A stretch of 43,338 nucleotides of DNA from Frigoribacterium sp. MEB024 (GTDB lineage: Bacteria; Actinomycetota; Actinomycetes; Actinomycetales; Microbacteriaceae), in assembly GCF_000878135.1 (NCBI RefSeq), contig NZ_JXQZ01000011.1, positions 1 to 43,338 on the forward strand, in the 5' to 3' direction. Below are positions 15,322-25,519 of this stretch, in pieces. The first letter of the stretch is position 1. Every line of letters starts with the position of its first letter. The notes beneath the pieces are model-generated. The model ran no database searches, had not been told where the DNA came from, and saw only the letters and a program-made list of their open reading frames with translations. The translations under genes and the position numbers were made by a program.

Positions 15322-16914
15322 ATGTCATCAGCACCCAGCCCCCGGGGCCACGCCACCGCGTCGGTCGCGGCCATCCTCGCCGAGTCGGCCGCCCGGCACC
15401 CCGACGACGTCGCCGTGATCGTCGGGCCCACCTCGACCACGTACGCCGAGCTCTGGCAGCAGACCCTGGCGTACGCCGGCGCCCTCCGCGCCCGCGGCGT
15501 CGGCCCCGGCGACCGGGTCGCCATGCTCGTCCCGAACGTCGCGGACTTCCCCCGCGTCTACTACGCGACGCTCGCGATCGGTGCGGTCGCCGTCCCCGTG
15601 CACGCCCTGCTCAAACGGCACGAGATCGAGTACGTGTTGCGCGACAGCGGCTCCCGCCTGCTCGTCTGCGCCGCACCGCTGCTCGGCGAAGGGGGTGCGG
15701 GAGGGCAGCTGGCCGGGGTCGAGGTCCTGACCGTGCTCGCGCCTCCTGCCGGTCAGGACGAAGAAGCGCCCGACCGGCTGGAAGACCTGGCCACGGCCGC
15801 CGAACCGCTCGACACCTACGTGCCCCGGGACCCGTTCGACACCGCCACGATCCTCTACACCAGCGGCACCACCGGTCAGCCCAAGGGCGCCGAGGGGTCG
15901 CACCTCGCCCTGATCGAGCAGGTCAACACCAACTTGATGACGACGTTCGACATGCACCGCGGCGACGTGCTGCTCGGGGCGCTGCCGCTGTTCCACACGT
16001 TCGGGCAGACCTGCACGATGAACACCGGGTTCCGGGTCGGCGCGACCATCGTCATGCTGCCGAAGTTCGACGGCGACGCGGCGCTCGCCGCGATGGTCGA
16101 GCACGGCTGCGAGGTGTTCATGGGCGTGCCCACGATGTACATGGCCCTCATCGCCGCCGCCACCCGCAGCGAGGCCCGTCCGCCGCTGCGCTACGCCGTC
16201 TCGGGCGGGGCGTCCCTGCCGCTCGCGGTGCTCGAGAAGTTCCAGCAGGTGTACGACGCACCGATCCACGAGGGCTACGGCCTGACCGAGACCTCGCCCG
16301 TCGCCACCTTCAACCACGTCGGGGTGCCGCCGCGGCCCGGCACCATCGGCACGCCGATCTGGGGCGTCGACGTCGAGATCGCCGATCAGCACGTCGAGGA
16401 CTCGATCGTGCTGCTGCCGCACGGCGAGATCGGAGAGCTCGTCATCCGTGGCCACAACCTGATGAACGGCTACCTCGACCGCCCCGACGACACCGCGAAG
16501 GCGATCGTCGACGGCTGGTTCCGCACCGGCGACCTCGGCACGAAGGACGACGACGGCTACCTGACGATCGTCGACCGCACGAAGGACATGATCATCCGCA
16601 ACGGCTACAACGTGTACCCGCGGCAGGTCGAAGAGGTGCTCGCGCAGCACCCCGACGTCACGATGGCGGCCGTCTTCGGCGTGCCGCACGAGCTGCACGG
16701 GCAAGAGATCGAGGCGGCCGTCGTCCTGCGCGACGGCGCCACGGCGACGCCCGACGAGCTGGTCGCGTTCGTCTCCGACGAGATCGCGGCCTACAAGTTC
16801 CCCCGCGTCGTCCACGTCCTCGACGCCCTACCCCTCGGGCCCAGCGGCAAGGTGCTCAAGCGCGAGCTCGTCGAGCGCTTCGGGTCGCCGCAGGAGGCGC
16901 GCCAGAGCAGCTGA
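15322..16914 (+). CDS. AMP-dependent acyl-CoA synthetase (fatty-acid CoA ligase family)
   Basis: A 530-residue adenylate-forming ligase that should activate a carboxylic acid with ATP and join it to CoA. The P-loop TSGTTGQPKG is at 180-189, the adenine motif is GYGLTETSP, and GWFRTGDLG leads into the C-terminal domain with the catalytic lysine in PSGKVLKREL. It matches long- or medium-chain fatty-acid CoA ligases in length and motifs. Substrate is unknown. ATG 15322 is favoured because homologues begin near this point. One dispersed 10-mer lies in a loop (15738-15747, LAPPAG) and another at the C-terminus (16892-16901, QEAR). Citrate/2-methylcitrate synthase follows by 140 bases with its own promoter. 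Confidence 0.9.
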   Translation: MSSAPSPRGHATASVAAILAESAARHPDDVAVIVGPTSTTYAELWQQTLAYAGALRARGVGPGDRVAMLVPNVADFPRVYYATLAIGAVAVPVHALLKRHEIEYVLRDSGSRLLVCAAPLLGEGGAGGQLAGVEVLTVLAPPAGQDEEAPDRLEDLATAAEPLDTYVPRDPFDTATILYTSGTTGQPKGAEGSHLALIEQVNTNLMTTFDMHRGDVLLGALPLFHTFGQTCTMNTGFRVGATIVMLPKFDGDAALAAMVEHGCEVFMGVPTMYMALIAAATRSEARPPLRYAVSGGASLPLAVLEKFQQVYDAPIHEGYGLTETSPVATFNHVGVPPRPGTIGTPIWGVDVEIADQHVEDSIVLLPHGEIGELVIRGHNLMNGYLDRPDDTAKAIVDGWFRTGDLGTKDDDGYLTIVDRTKDMIIRNGYNVYPRQVEEVLAQHPDVTMAAVFGVPHELHGQEIEAAVVLRDGATATPDELVAFVSDEIAAYKFPRVVHVLDALPLGPSGKVLKRELVERFGSPQEARQSS

Positions 16915-16919
16915 CGCCG

Positions 16920-16965
16920 GGTCGCGTCGACCCCGAGCCCCTCCCGGCCGGGAGCGGTCGCGACC
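16920..16965 (+). terminator. Nested inverted repeats behind the acyl-CoA ligase gene
   Basis: GGTCGCG (16920-16926) pairs with CGCGACC (16959-16965) and encloses a perfect 14-bp palindrome (16941-16954). It begins 5 bases after the ligase stop and ends just before the -10 box of the next gene. It could be a terminator, or an operator for the citrate synthase gene. Confidence 0.4.
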
Positions 16966-16971
16966 TAGAGT
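16966..16971 (+). promoter_or_regulatory. -10 box for the citrate synthase gene
   Basis: TAGAGT, about 83 bases before ATG 17055, giving a leader of roughly 75 bases that ends with a good ribosome site (GAAGGAG, 17044-17050). It overlaps the end of the nested inverted repeat. Confidence 0.4.
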
Positions 16972-17054
16972 GGAGCCTCGACGAACGTGTCGTGGCCCCC
17001 GGCCACGCACGACCGGCCCGTCCCGGCGGGCCCGCCTCATCACGAAGGAGTGAC

Positions 17055-18239
17055 ATGAGCGACACCATCACCGCACCCGCCCCGGCCGCCTCCGACGGCC
17101 CCGAGATCCACAAGGGCCTGGCCGGCGTCACGGTCGACCGGACGGCGGTCTCGAAGGTCGACGCGGCCAGCAACTCCCTGCTCTACCGCGGCTACCCGGT
17201 GCAGCAGCTCGCCGCCGAGCGGGACGTCGAGGACGTCGCCTGGCTGCTGCTGCACGGCGAGCTGCCGACCGCCGACGAACGGCGTGACTTCGACGCCGAA
17301 CTCCGCGCGCACCGCTCGCTCGCGCCCGGGCTGCAGCACCTGATCGACCTGATCCCGACCTCGGCCCACCCGATGGACGTGGTCCGCACCGCGGTCAGCG
17401 CCATCGGGGCCGCCCGGCCCGAACCGACCACGGGTGCGGGTGCCTACGACGTCGCCGACACCCGTCGACTCGCCACGCACCTGTTCGCCGTGCTGCCCGC
17501 CGTCATCGCCTACGACCAGCGGCGCCGCCACGACCTGCCGCCGGTGCCGCCGCGCGACGACCTCGGCTACAGCGCCGACTTCCTGCACCAGGTGTTCGAC
17601 CGCGAGCCCGACGCGCTCGACGTCGACGCGTTCGACACCTCGATGACCCTCTACGCCGAGCACTCGTTCAACGCCTCCACCTTCACCGCGCGGGTGATCG
17701 CCTCGACGCTGTCCGACCTGCACTCGTCGATCGTCGGAGCGATCGGCGCCCTCAAGGGCCCGTTGCACGGCGGCGCCAACGAGGCCGCGCTCGAGCTGCT
17801 CGACCGGGTCGGCCCCGCCGACGGGGCCGCGGCCTGGCTCGACGACGCGTTCGCCCGCAAGGAGAAGATCATGGGCTTCGGGCACCGGGTCTACAAGAAC
17901 GGCGACAGCCGCGTGCCCACGATGGAGGACGCCCTCGGCCGTCTCGTCGACCGGGCCCGCGAGCAGGGCGACGACCGGGTCGACGGGCTCAAGGAGACCT
18001 ACGACGTCGTCGCCGCGACGGTGTACGAGCGCAAGGGCCTGAAGCCCAACGTCGACTACCCGTCCGGTCTGGCGTACCACCTGATGGGCTTCGAGACGCC
18101 GGTCTTCACGCCGCTCTTCGTCGCGTCGCGCGTCCTCGGCTGGAGCGCCCACGTCATCGAGCAGCGCGAGGCCAACTCGCTGATCCGCCCCCTCAGCGAG
18201 TACGACGGTGCACCCCTCAGGGACGTCCCCGCCCGCTGA
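17055..18239 (+). CDS. Citrate synthase / 2-methylcitrate synthase
   Basis: A 394-residue enzyme condensing acetyl-CoA or propionyl-CoA with oxaloacetate. The catalytic triad of the family is present: His238 in HGGANEAA, His277 in MGFGHRVYKNGDSR and Asp334 in KPNVDYPSGLAYHLMG. The length and the HGGANEAA/YPSGLAYHLMG sequences fit the short bacterial type that includes PrpC and bifunctional enzymes. The methylisocitrate lyase and methylcitrate dehydratase genes of a propionate operon are not adjacent, so plain citrate synthase activity is as likely as a propionate role. ATG 17055 has a strong ribosome site. About 10 bases after its stop the next gene has its own promoter box. Confidence 0.9.
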   Translation: MSDTITAPAPAASDGPEIHKGLAGVTVDRTAVSKVDAASNSLLYRGYPVQQLAAERDVEDVAWLLLHGELPTADERRDFDAELRAHRSLAPGLQHLIDLIPTSAHPMDVVRTAVSAIGAARPEPTTGAGAYDVADTRRLATHLFAVLPAVIAYDQRRRHDLPPVPPRDDLGYSADFLHQVFDREPDALDVDAFDTSMTLYAEHSFNASTFTARVIASTLSDLHSSIVGAIGALKGPLHGGANEAALELLDRVGPADGAAAWLDDAFARKEKIMGFGHRVYKNGDSRVPTMEDALGRLVDRAREQGDDRVDGLKETYDVVAATVYERKGLKPNVDYPSGLAYHLMGFETPVFTPLFVASRVLGWSAHVIEQREANSLIRPLSEYDGAPLRDVPAR

Positions 18240-18243
18240 CGCC

Positions 18244-18249
18244 TACCGT
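18244..18249 (+). promoter_or_regulatory. -10 box of a leaderless promoter for the DUF255 gene
   Basis: TACCGT, seven bases, then ATG 18257. It begins 5 bases after the citrate synthase stop and decides the start against the upstream in-frame GTG at 18248, which overlaps the box. Confidence 0.5.
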
Positions 18250-18256
18250 GGCCCGC

Positions 18257-20263
<2,007 letters not shown>

Positions 20264-20328
20264 CGGCACGGCCGCGTCGGTCACCGAGGCTCAGGCGTCG
20301 CACCGGGGGAGGGACGGCCGTCGGGGCG

Positions 20329-20357
20329 CCGGACAGGGGCCCCGTGCGGGCTGTCGG
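20329..20357. terminator. Weak hairpin between convergent genes
   Basis: CCGGACAG (20329-20336) pairs with CTGTCGG (20351-20357) with one bulged base around a GC-rich 14-base loop. A 10-bp palindrome, GACGGCCGTC, lies just upstream at 20313-20322. Either could end transcription of the flanking convergent genes. Confidence 0.3.
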
Positions 20358-20366
20358 ACGGGTGAG

Positions 20367-21251
20367 TCAGGCGGCGGCGGGGACGAGCGGTGCGGCCGGG
20401 TCGGCGACCCACTCGGCGAGCGAACCGTCGTACACCGCGACGTCGGAGCGGCCGAGGACGGCGAAGGCGAGGGCGTCGACGCTGGCCGACACCCCCGAGG
20501 CGCAGTAGACGACCGTGCGCGGTTCGTCGGGCACGACGGCGAGGCGGTCGCGGAGCACCGGGTCGCGGGCGAGGGTGCCGTCGTCGGCGAGGAGCGTCTC
20601 GGCCGGCACGTTGACGCTGCCGGGGATGTGCCCGGCGCGGGTGAGCGGGCTCGACGTGCCGTCGAACTCGTCGCGGGGCGAACCGGAGACGAGCGCTGCT
20701 CTCTCGTCGCCCGCCACCACGGACTCGACGAAGGCCTTGTCGACCCAGTGGTCGGGACGTTCGGTCGCGACGAACGGGGCGGGCGTCGGCAGGACGTCAC
20801 CGAGGTCGTACGGCTTGCCCTGCGCGAGCCACTGCGACCACCCGCCGTCGAGCACCGCCACGGCGTCGTGCCCGTAGGCGCGGAACAGCCACCACAGGCG
20901 GGACGCCCAGCGGCCGTCGACCGTGTCGTAGACCACGACGGTGCTGTCGTTCGAGACGCCCAGGGCGGCGACCGCGGCCTGGAAGCGCGCGGCGCCGGGA
21001 CGGGTGAAGGGCAGGCCGGAGTCGGGGTCGCTGAACTCCGCGACCAGATCGGCCAGGACCGCCCCGGGGACGTGCCCGTCGTGCTCGAACCCGTCCCGGC
21101 CGGTGGCGTAGGCGACGGATGCGTGGTCGGTGTCGCCGTCGAGTCCGAGGTCGACGAGGACGGTCGCGTCGACGATCGTCAGGTCGTCGGCCCCGAGGTG
21201 GTCGGCCAACCACTGGGTCGAGACGACGGGTGAGGTGAGGACGGGTGCCAT
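20367..21251 (-). CDS. sseA: Thiosulfate / 3-mercaptopyruvate sulfurtransferase
   Basis: A 294-residue two-domain rhodanese that moves sulfane sulfur from thiosulfate or 3-mercaptopyruvate to an acceptor. The N-terminal domain is the inactive repeat (STVVVYDTVDGRWASRLWWLF). The C-terminal domain carries the active-site cysteine C250 in VVYCASGVSA; the loop is close to the CGSGVTA form of 3-mercaptopyruvate sulfurtransferases. AYGHDAVAVLDGGWSQWLAQG is the usual domain-1 signature. ATG 21251 is seven bases behind a TAGCGT box and probably leaderless. The symbol reflects family membership; the preferred donor is not certain. It is cytosolic. Confidence 0.9.
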   Translation of the reverse strand: MAPVLTSPVVSTQWLADHLGADDLTIVDATVLVDLGLDGDTDHASVAYATGRDGFEHDGHVPGAVLADLVAEFSDPDSGLPFTRPGAARFQAAVAALGVSNDSTVVVYDTVDGRWASRLWWLFRAYGHDAVAVLDGGWSQWLAQGKPYDLGDVLPTPAPFVATERPDHWVDKAFVESVVAGDERAALVSGSPRDEFDGTSSPLTRAGHIPGSVNVPAETLLADDGTLARDPVLRDRLAVVPDEPRTVVYCASGVSASVDALAFAVLGRSDVAVYDGSLAEWVADPAAPLVPAAA

Positions 21252-21258
21252 GCGGGCC

Positions 21259-21264
21259 ACGCTA
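21259..21264 (-). promoter_or_regulatory. -10 box of a leaderless promoter for the sulfurtransferase gene
   Basis: TAGCGT on the minus strand with seven bases before ATG 21251. This argues against the longer reading frame that begins at 21299. Confidence 0.55.
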
Positions 21265-21338
21265 ACTCCGACAGGTGACATCGGACCCTGGGTCCGCAAC
21301 GAATCGTCACAGGGTCTGCGCCGGAACAGCCGGGGAGA

Positions 21339-21357
21339 CCGTCACGGGCCCTGACGG
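21339..21357 (-). terminator. Short hairpin behind the CoA-binding protein gene
   Basis: CCGTCA (21339-21344) and TGACGG (21352-21357) form a 6-bp stem with a 7-base loop, beginning 5 bases past the stop at 21363. It is a plausible terminator of the metY operon. Confidence 0.45.
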
Positions 21358-21362
21358 ACGTG

Positions 21363-21929
21363 TCAGCGACCGGCCTTCTTCGCGGTGATCACACCGGTGT
21401 CGAAGCCCATGAGGTTGAGCCCGCCGTTGAACCGAGCGTGCTCGACCTTCATGCAGCGGTCCATGACGACGGTGAGCCCCTGTTCTTCGCCGTAGCGGGC
21501 GGCCTCTTCGTCGTAGATGCCGAGCTGCACCCAGATCGTCTTCGCGCCGATCGCCAGGACGTCGTCGACGACCGACCGGATGTCGGAGGCCTTGCGGAAC
21601 ACGTCGACGACGTCGGGGACCTCGGGCAGCGAGGCCAGGTCGGGGTAGGCCTTCTGGCCGAGGATCGTGTCGGCGCGGGGGTTGACGAAGTAGACGCGCA
21701 GATCGGTCGACTGCTGCAGGTACGTGCCGACGAACGAGCTGGACCGGCTGGGGTTCGGTGAGGCGCCGACGACGGCGACGCTCTTCGCCGACCGCAGGAT
21801 CGCCTGCCGCTCGCGGGCCGACGGCCCGACCCAGGTGCGTTGCGACTTCAGCAGCTTGGCGAGGGGCGACGACGAGGGCAGCTCGCAGGTCAGCCCGTTG
21901 GTCAGCTGCGTGGTGACGGTGTCGGTCAC
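21363..21929 (-). CDS. CoA-binding domain protein (YccU-like)
   Basis: A 188-residue Rossmann-fold protein of the CoA_binding_2 family, related to the CoA-binding domain of succinyl-CoA synthetase. The nucleotide-binding loop is VAVVGASPNPSRSS, and VYFVNPRAD, VDVFRKASD, IWVQLGI and VMDRCMKVEH follow as in the family. The physiological role of stand-alone members is unknown. It lies 6 bases behind metY on the same strand, so the two are almost surely co-transcribed; a link to sulfur amino-acid metabolism or CoA/thiol homeostasis is a context inference. It has no signal peptide. Confidence 0.87.
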   Translation of the reverse strand: MTDTVTTQLTNGLTCELPSSSPLAKLLKSQRTWVGPSARERQAILRSAKSVAVVGASPNPSRSSSFVGTYLQQSTDLRVYFVNPRADTILGQKAYPDLASLPEVPDVVDVFRKASDIRSVVDDVLAIGAKTIWVQLGIYDEEAARYGEEQGLTVVMDRCMKVEHARFNGGLNLMGFDTGVITAKKAGR

Positions 21930-21935
21930 GTCGGG

Positions 21936-23228
21936 TCACTCGCCTTTCGTCGCCGCGGCCAGCGCCTGGTCGAGGTCGTGGATGATGTCGTCGGGGTCTT
22001 CGATGCCGACGCTGATGCGCACCGAGCCGGGCAGCACGCCCGCGTCGACGAGCTGCTGCTCGCTGAGCTGGGCGTGGGTGGTCGAGCCCGGGTGGATGAC
22101 GAGCGTCTTCGCGTCGCCGATGTTGGCGAGGTGGCTGGCGAGCTCGACCGACTCGATGAAGGTCTTGCCGGCCGGACGGCCGCCCTTCAGCTCGAAGGTG
22201 AAGACCGAGCCGGGGCCCTTCGGCAGGTACTTCGCCGCACGCTCGTGGTGCGGGTGCTCGGGCAGCCCGGCCCACCGCACGCGCTCGATGCGCGGGTCGG
22301 CGTCGAGCCACTCGGCGACCTGGCGGGCGTTGTCGACGTGGGCCTGCATGCGGAACGGCAGGGTCTCGACGCCCTGGGCGAGCAGGAAGGCCGAGTGGGG
22401 AGCGAGGGCCGGCCCGATGTCGCGCAGCTGCTCGGCGCGCAACCGGGTGAGGAAGGCGTACTCGCCGAAGTTGCCGGACCAGTTCAGCCCGCCGTAGCTC
22501 GGCACGGGCTGGTCGAAGAGCGGGAAGCGCTCACTGTCCCAGTCGAAGCGCCCGGACTCGACGACGACGCCGCCGAGGGTGGTGCCGTGCCCGCCGAGGA
22601 ACTTCGTGGCCGAGTGCACGACGACGTCGGCACCCCACTCGATCGGCCGGTTGAGGTAGGGCGTGGCGATGGTCGAGTCGACGATCAGCGGTAGGCCGTG
22701 CGCGTGGGCGACGTCGGCGAGGCCCTCGAGGTCGGCGACCTCGCCGGACGGGTTGGCGACCGTCTCGACGAACACCACCTTCGTCTCGGGTCGGATCGCG
22801 GCGGCGTAGTCCGCCGGGTCGGAGGACTGCACGAAGGTCGTCTCGACGCCGAAGCGACGCAGCGTGACGTCGAGCTGGGTGATCGACCCGCCGTAGAGGT
22901 TCGCGCTGGCGACGATGTGGTCGCCCGCGCCGGCCAGCGAGGCGAAGGTGACGAACTGGGCGCTGAGCCCGCTCGCCGTGGCGACGGCGCCGAGGCCCCC
23001 CTCGAGGCTGGCGACGCGCTCCTCGAAGGAGGCGGTGGTCGGGTTGGCGAGGCGGCTGTAGATGTTGCCGTACTTCTGCAGGGCGAACCGCGCCGCGGCG
23101 TCGTCCGTGTCGTCGAACACGAAGGCGCTGGTCTGGTAGATGGGCAGCGCCCGCGCTCCCGTCGCCGCGTCGGGGATGTTGCCCGCGTGGATCGCCCGCG
23201 TGCGGAAGCCGTACTCACGATCTGCCAT
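21936..23228 (-). CDS. metY: O-acetylhomoserine (thiol)-lyase / O-acetylhomoserine sulfhydrylase
   Basis: A 430-residue PLP enzyme of the Cys/Met metabolism family that makes homocysteine from O-acetylhomoserine and sulfide. The N-terminus GFRTRAIHAGNIPD, YSRLANPTTASFEERVASLEGG and the PLP lysine K209 in HSATKFLGGHG are characteristic, and the longer C-terminal part (VFTFELKGGRPAG, GDAKTLVIHPGSTTHAQLS) separates it from cystathionine gamma-synthases. ATG 23228 is six bases behind a TAGCGT box and probably leaderless. No S-box or T-box riboswitch could be recognised upstream, and the promoter leaves no leader for one. Confidence 0.94.
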   Translation of the reverse strand: MADREYGFRTRAIHAGNIPDAATGARALPIYQTSAFVFDDTDDAAARFALQKYGNIYSRLANPTTASFEERVASLEGGLGAVATASGLSAQFVTFASLAGAGDHIVASANLYGGSITQLDVTLRRFGVETTFVQSSDPADYAAAIRPETKVVFVETVANPSGEVADLEGLADVAHAHGLPLIVDSTIATPYLNRPIEWGADVVVHSATKFLGGHGTTLGGVVVESGRFDWDSERFPLFDQPVPSYGGLNWSGNFGEYAFLTRLRAEQLRDIGPALAPHSAFLLAQGVETLPFRMQAHVDNARQVAEWLDADPRIERVRWAGLPEHPHHERAAKYLPKGPGSVFTFELKGGRPAGKTFIESVELASHLANIGDAKTLVIHPGSTTHAQLSEQQLVDAGVLPGSVRISVGIEDPDDIIHDLDQALAAATKGE

Positions 23229-23234
23229 GCCCCC

Positions 23235-23240
23235 ACGCTA
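23235..23240 (-). promoter_or_regulatory. -10 box of a leaderless promoter for metY
   Basis: TAGCGT on the minus strand, six bases before ATG 23228. The same hexamer serves the sulfurtransferase gene 2 kb away. Confidence 0.55.
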
Positions 23241-23295
23241 GCCGCTGGGCGTCACGCGGGGACCCGGGACGTCACACGGCGGAACACGGCCGACC

Positions 23296-23305
23296 CGCGC
23301 CTCCT
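23296..23305 (-). repeat. Intergenic copy of the dispersed AGGAGGCGCG motif
   Basis: An exact copy (reverse orientation) 20 bases beyond the glycosyltransferase stop. CCCGC (23294-23298) and GCGGG (23306-23310) flank the core and could form a small hairpin. Confidence 0.7.
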
Positions 23306-23324
23306 GCGGGGGAGGAGACGTCGG

Positions 23325-24521
23325 TCAGCCGCGGGCCACGACCCGGGCGTAGACCTCGACGGCGTCGTCGACGTGCTGCGCCGCGCGGTCGCGCTCGGCC
23401 ACCATGACGGCGCTCGCCGCGCCGACGGCGTCCGGTTCGCGCACCAGCCGACGGACTTCGTCGACGATGCCGTCGACGTCGGGCGTCGGGGTGACGAAGC
23501 CACCGCCGGGCGGCACCACCTCGGAGAGGTCGGGATCGCAGTACAGGACGGGCAGTCCCGTCGCCATCGCCTCGAGCATCACCATGGGCTGGTTGTCGAA
23601 GTCGACCGAGCTCGAGACGAGCAGGTGGCTCCGGCGCATCGCGGCGAGCACCTCGGCGTGGGGGACGGCTCCGTGCAGCGTCACGGGCCCGCCCAGCCGC
23701 TCGAGCGCGCGCCGCTCGGGGCCGTCGCCGTACACGTCCACCCGCACAGCCGACCCGAGTCGGAGCGCGGCCTCGACCAGCGCCGCGGGCCTCTTCTCTC
23801 GCGAGAGGCGCCCCACCCAGACGACGGTCACCGTCTCGCCGGGGACGAGGAGGCGCGGGGCGGGTTCACCGATCGCCGCCAGCACCGACGGCTCGAGTCC
23901 GTTCGAGGACACGCTGACCGGGGTCGTCACGCCCTGGTCGACGAGCTTGCGGGCGAAGTGGGCCGAGGGGACGAAGACGTGGGCGCTGGCCCGGGACTGG
24001 GCGAGCATGAGCCGCCACATCCGGCGGGCCGAGACGGTCGCGGTGTACGGCGTCCCGGGCTCGACCCGGAGCCCCCGCCGGCTCACGTGTCGGGCGTGGA
24101 GGGCGCCGAGCAGTGCCGTCGTCACCGCGGGCAGGGGCAGGGCGTGAGCCGTGTAGACGTCGACCCGGCCGTGCATCGTGTGGACGACGGGCAGACCGAG
24201 CGACCGGGCCGCCGTGATGGCGCCCAGGGCGGCGAACATCTCGGAGTGCGTATGCACCACCTCGATGCGACGGTCGACGAACTCGCGGCGCAGCCGGTCG
24301 GCGACGCGGCGCGGCGACCAGGCGAACGGGTAGCCGTCGGGGCGGAACCACCTCGCCACCGGCAGCGCGACCACCCCGGCGTCGTGGGACGGCCCGGCCA
24401 GGGGGCAGAACACCGTGACCTCGTGTCCGGCGGCCGCGAGGGCCTCGGCGAGCGCCTTCACCGCGGTCTGCACCCCGCCGAGCGTGGGCGGGTAGTAGTC
24501 GGTCACGAGAGCGATGCGCAC
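23325..24521 (-). CDS. Glycosyltransferase family 4 (GT-B fold)
   Basis: A 398-residue GT4-type transferase. The N-terminal acceptor domain begins IALVTDYYPPTLGGVQTAVKALAEAL, with VHTHSEMF and VHTMHG loops typical of the family. The donor domain has VWVGRLSREKRP, VYGDGPERRAL, LHGAVPHAEVL, and a modified E-x7-E region in SSVDFDNQPMVMLEAMATGLPV where the first acid is Asp. Such enzymes add mannose, glucose or similar sugars to lipids or other acceptors at the inner face of the membrane. It is divergent from the SDR-MBL-KAS III run with only 38 bases between, suggesting shared control and perhaps glycosylation of their product (inference). The GTG start at 24521 is leaderless behind TAGGAT. One dispersed 10-mer is in the inter-domain region (23848-23857). 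Confidence 0.87.
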   Translation of the reverse strand: MRIALVTDYYPPTLGGVQTAVKALAEALAAAGHEVTVFCPLAGPSHDAGVVALPVARWFRPDGYPFAWSPRRVADRLRREFVDRRIEVVHTHSEMFAALGAITAARSLGLPVVHTMHGRVDVYTAHALPLPAVTTALLGALHARHVSRRGLRVEPGTPYTATVSARRMWRLMLAQSRASAHVFVPSAHFARKLVDQGVTTPVSVSSNGLEPSVLAAIGEPAPRLLVPGETVTVVWVGRLSREKRPAALVEAALRLGSAVRVDVYGDGPERRALERLGGPVTLHGAVPHAEVLAAMRRSHLLVSSSVDFDNQPMVMLEAMATGLPVLYCDPDLSEVVPPGGGFVTPTPDVDGIVDEVRRLVREPDAVGAASAVMVAERDRAAQHVDDAVEVYARVVARG

Positions 24522-24540
24522 GGTCCGATCCTAGGGACCG
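24521..24540. promoter_or_regulatory. Leaderless promoter of the glycosyltransferase with an overlapping inverted repeat
   Basis: On the minus strand TAGGAT (24528-24533) is six bases before GTG 24521. The inverted repeat CGGTCC (24521-24526) and GGACCG (24535-24540) brackets this box, the arrangement of a repressor site. It lies between the divergent glycosyltransferase and SDR genes. Confidence 0.45.
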
Positions 24541-24547
24541 ATCCGTC

Positions 24548-24553
24548 TAGCAT
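24548..24553 (+). promoter_or_regulatory. -10 box of a leaderless promoter for the SDR gene
   Basis: TAGCAT, six bases, then ATG 24560. It would drive at least the SDR and MBL genes. Confidence 0.55.
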
Positions 24554-24559
24554 TCGGGC

Positions 24560-25519
24560 ATGGACTCCTACCTCGTCACCGGTGCCAGCGGGTTCGTGGG
24601 GGGTCACGTCGTCCGCGACCTGCGCCGCCGTGGCCACGACGTCGTCGCGGCGGGCCGTCGGGCCGACCGGCTGCCGACCGGGGGCGAGACCTTCGTGGGC
24701 GACCTCGACGACCTGGCCCGCGCCTCCCACCGGGTCGACGTCGTCGTGCACTGCGCGGCGCTCTCGTCGCCGTGGGGTCGCCGGGCCGAGTTCGAGCACG
24801 CCAACGTGACCGGCACGGCGCGCGTGCTCGACTTCGCCCGGCGGGTGGGCGCTCGGCGTCTCGTGCACCTGTCGTCGCCGGGGATCTACGCGGCACCCCG
24901 CGACCGGGTGGGCATCCGCGAGGACGAGGTCGACGCGCGACGCCCCATGAACGAGTACATCCGCTCCAAGCTCGCGGCCGAGGCGTTGTTGTCGGCCGCC
25001 GCCGCCCGGTCGGACGCGCCCGAGATCGTCGTGCTGAGGCCGCGCGGCATCGTCGGGCCGGGCGACCCGAGCCTCGTCCCGCGCCTGCTGCGCGTCCACG
25101 CCCGGGTCGGGGTGCCGCTGATGCGGGGCGGACGCGGGCTCGTCGATCTGACGTCGGTCGAGAACGTCGCGCTCGCGATCCGGCTCGCGGCCACGGCCGA
25201 GGGGGTGCACGGTGAGGCGTTCAACGTCACGAACGGCGATCCCCGTCCCTTCGGCGAGGTCCTCGGGCAGCTGCTGCGCGGCCTCGACCTGCCCCTGCGG
25301 GGCCGTCCCGTCCCGGCGCGGGCCGCCTACGCCCTCGCCGGCGCGCTCGAGGGCGTCTGCTCGGTGCTGCCGGGGCGCCCCGAGCCGCCGATGACCCGGT
25401 ACACCGTCACGACCATCGCGCACTCGCAGACCCTCGACATCTCGAAGGCGCGGCGACTGCTCGGCTACGAGCCCGAGGTGACCCTCGACGAGAGCCTCGC
25501 GGGGTACGCGCGTGCGTGA
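24560..25519 (+). CDS. Extended SDR (NAD(P)-dependent epimerase/dehydratase family), OleD-like
   Basis: A 319-residue extended short-chain dehydrogenase. The NAD(P) loop is GASGFVGG (8-15), and the catalytic Tyr133 and Lys137 are in NEYIRSKLAAE. The run HCAALSSPWG...ANVTGT, SSPGIY, LRPRGIVGPGDP, PLMRGGRGLVDLTSVENVA and a C-terminal RYTVTTIAHSQTLDISKARRLLGY is what I associate with 3-beta-HSD-like and OleD-type reductases, which reduce 2-alkyl-3-ketoacids. That subgroup assignment is from memory of motifs. It overlaps the MBL gene by 8 bases and precedes a KAS III gene, an association that supports a role in reducing a condensation product. It starts at ATG 24560 behind a TAGCAT box. Confidence 0.82.
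   Translation: MDSYLVTGASGFVGGHVVRDLRRRGHDVVAAGRRADRLPTGGETFVGDLDDLARASHRVDVVVHCAALSSPWGRRAEFEHANVTGTARVLDFARRVGARRLVHLSSPGIYAAPRDRVGIREDEVDARRPMNEYIRSKLAAEALLSAAAARSDAPEIVVLRPRGIVGPGDPSLVPRLLRVHARVGVPLMRGGRGLVDLTSVENVALAIRLAATAEGVHGEAFNVTNGDPRPFGEVLGQLLRGLDLPLRGRPVPARAAYALAGALEGVCSVLPGRPEPPMTRYTVTTIAHSQTLDISKARRLLGYEPEVTLDESLAGYARA

Noticed and set aside
12587-15418. Very long open frames opposite real genes, such as a 943-residue plus-strand frame across hrpA and a 1767-residue minus-strand frame at 27320-32623.
   Set aside because: They are low-complexity Arg/Gly/Asp/Val-rich shadows caused by high GC codon bias. The opposite strand carries genes with intact motifs.
15322-16914. The acyl-CoA ligase as the missing OleC of the KAS III/SDR cluster.
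   Set aside because: It is about 8 kb away behind unrelated genes, and its motifs fit ordinary fatty-acid CoA ligases.
23229-23324. An S-adenosylmethionine or T-box riboswitch ahead of metY.
   Set aside because: The promoter box is only six bases from the metY start, and the remaining gap is the 3' side of the glycosyltransferase gene with no recognisable riboswitch core.
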